NCBI RefSeq assembly: GCF_030682515.1
Contig: NZ_JAUXOD010000116.1
Coordinates: 1 to 64,000, forward strand
Source: Hoeflea sp.
GTDB taxonomy: Bacteria > Pseudomonadota > Alphaproteobacteria > Rhizobiales > Rhizobiaceae
DNA: 64,000 bases
Reading direction: 5' to 3'
The position numbers and the translations under genes are program-made. Below are positions 63,958 to 64,000 of this stretch, piece by piece; within the stretch, counting starts at the first letter, position 1, and each line of letters begins with the position of its first letter. Under the pieces are notes generated by a model, which worked only from the letters and a program-made list of their open reading frames with translations, searched no databases and was not told where the DNA came from.

Positions 63958-64000
63958 GGCAGAGCTTTCTCGGAGAGACCGACGGGAACGGCGCCGCCCG

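Overview
The window is about 64 kb of GC-rich, densely packed chromosomal DNA from an alphaproteobacterium, most likely of the order Hyphomicrobiales (Rhizobiales), and plausibly a marine or salt-tolerant member. This rests on gene content and order: lgt-midA-pgeF, prs, rplY-pth-ychF, ybjN-proC-csaA, petABC, a long-form leuA, a SoxR paired with a VOC protein, tripartite TRAP transport, and a glucosylglycerol-phosphate synthase for a compatible solute. Nearly everything is core chromosome. I see no prophage, insertion sequence, tRNA, rRNA or CRISPR array.

Layout. 0-5 kb: the tail of a chemotaxis receptor, then a leftward dctP-dctQ-dctM-amidase-small membrane protein operon. 5-9 kb: an orphan EnvZ-like sensor kinase, a leftward ybjN-proC-csaA operon, and ubiK. 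9-15 kb: rightward lgt-midA-pgeF-M24-like hydrolase, a lipoprotein, and prs. 15-21 kb: chrA with a rhodanese, pip, a TetR module with two membrane proteins, and a GcvA-like LysR. 21-28 kb: rplY-pth, ychF, a DUF457 protein, DUF2892, two MaoC proteins, and apt. 28-35 kb: petABC and a two-subunit ABC exporter. 35-41 kb: trmL, VOC/soxR, hemF, a J-domain protein, DUF1059, and cca-nudix-DUF1285. 41-48.5 kb: a MoxR-DUF58-DUF4159-membrane protein operon. 48.5-53 kb: glucosylglycerol synthesis, a GNAT, and a glutathionyl-hydroquinone reductase. 53-64 kb: an ABC-2 transporter, Nudix, phosphoesterase and hydrolase genes, leuA, a periplasmic protein, a GNAT and rsgA.

Most of the unexpected signal is in non-coding DNA. 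Three exact FNR/FixK-type palindromes (TTGAC-N4-RTCAA) lie, all intergenic, upstream of a DUF2892 gene, a DUF1059 gene and a periplasmic protein gene, which suggests a small oxygen-responsive regulon. Three genes or operons have leaders that look like attenuators built on short upstream reading frames: the ABC exporter pair (a 15-codon uORF with a perfect ribosome binding site, then a hairpin and T6), rplY (a uORF overlapping a hairpin with T6), and leuA (a Leu-rich leader and a hairpin). A textbook SoxR promoter with a 19-bp spacer drives the VOC gene, and nested inverted repeats lie between tetR and the ABA4-like gene. Two copies of a roughly 210-bp repeat share a 112-bp core of four hairpins closed by a common stem.
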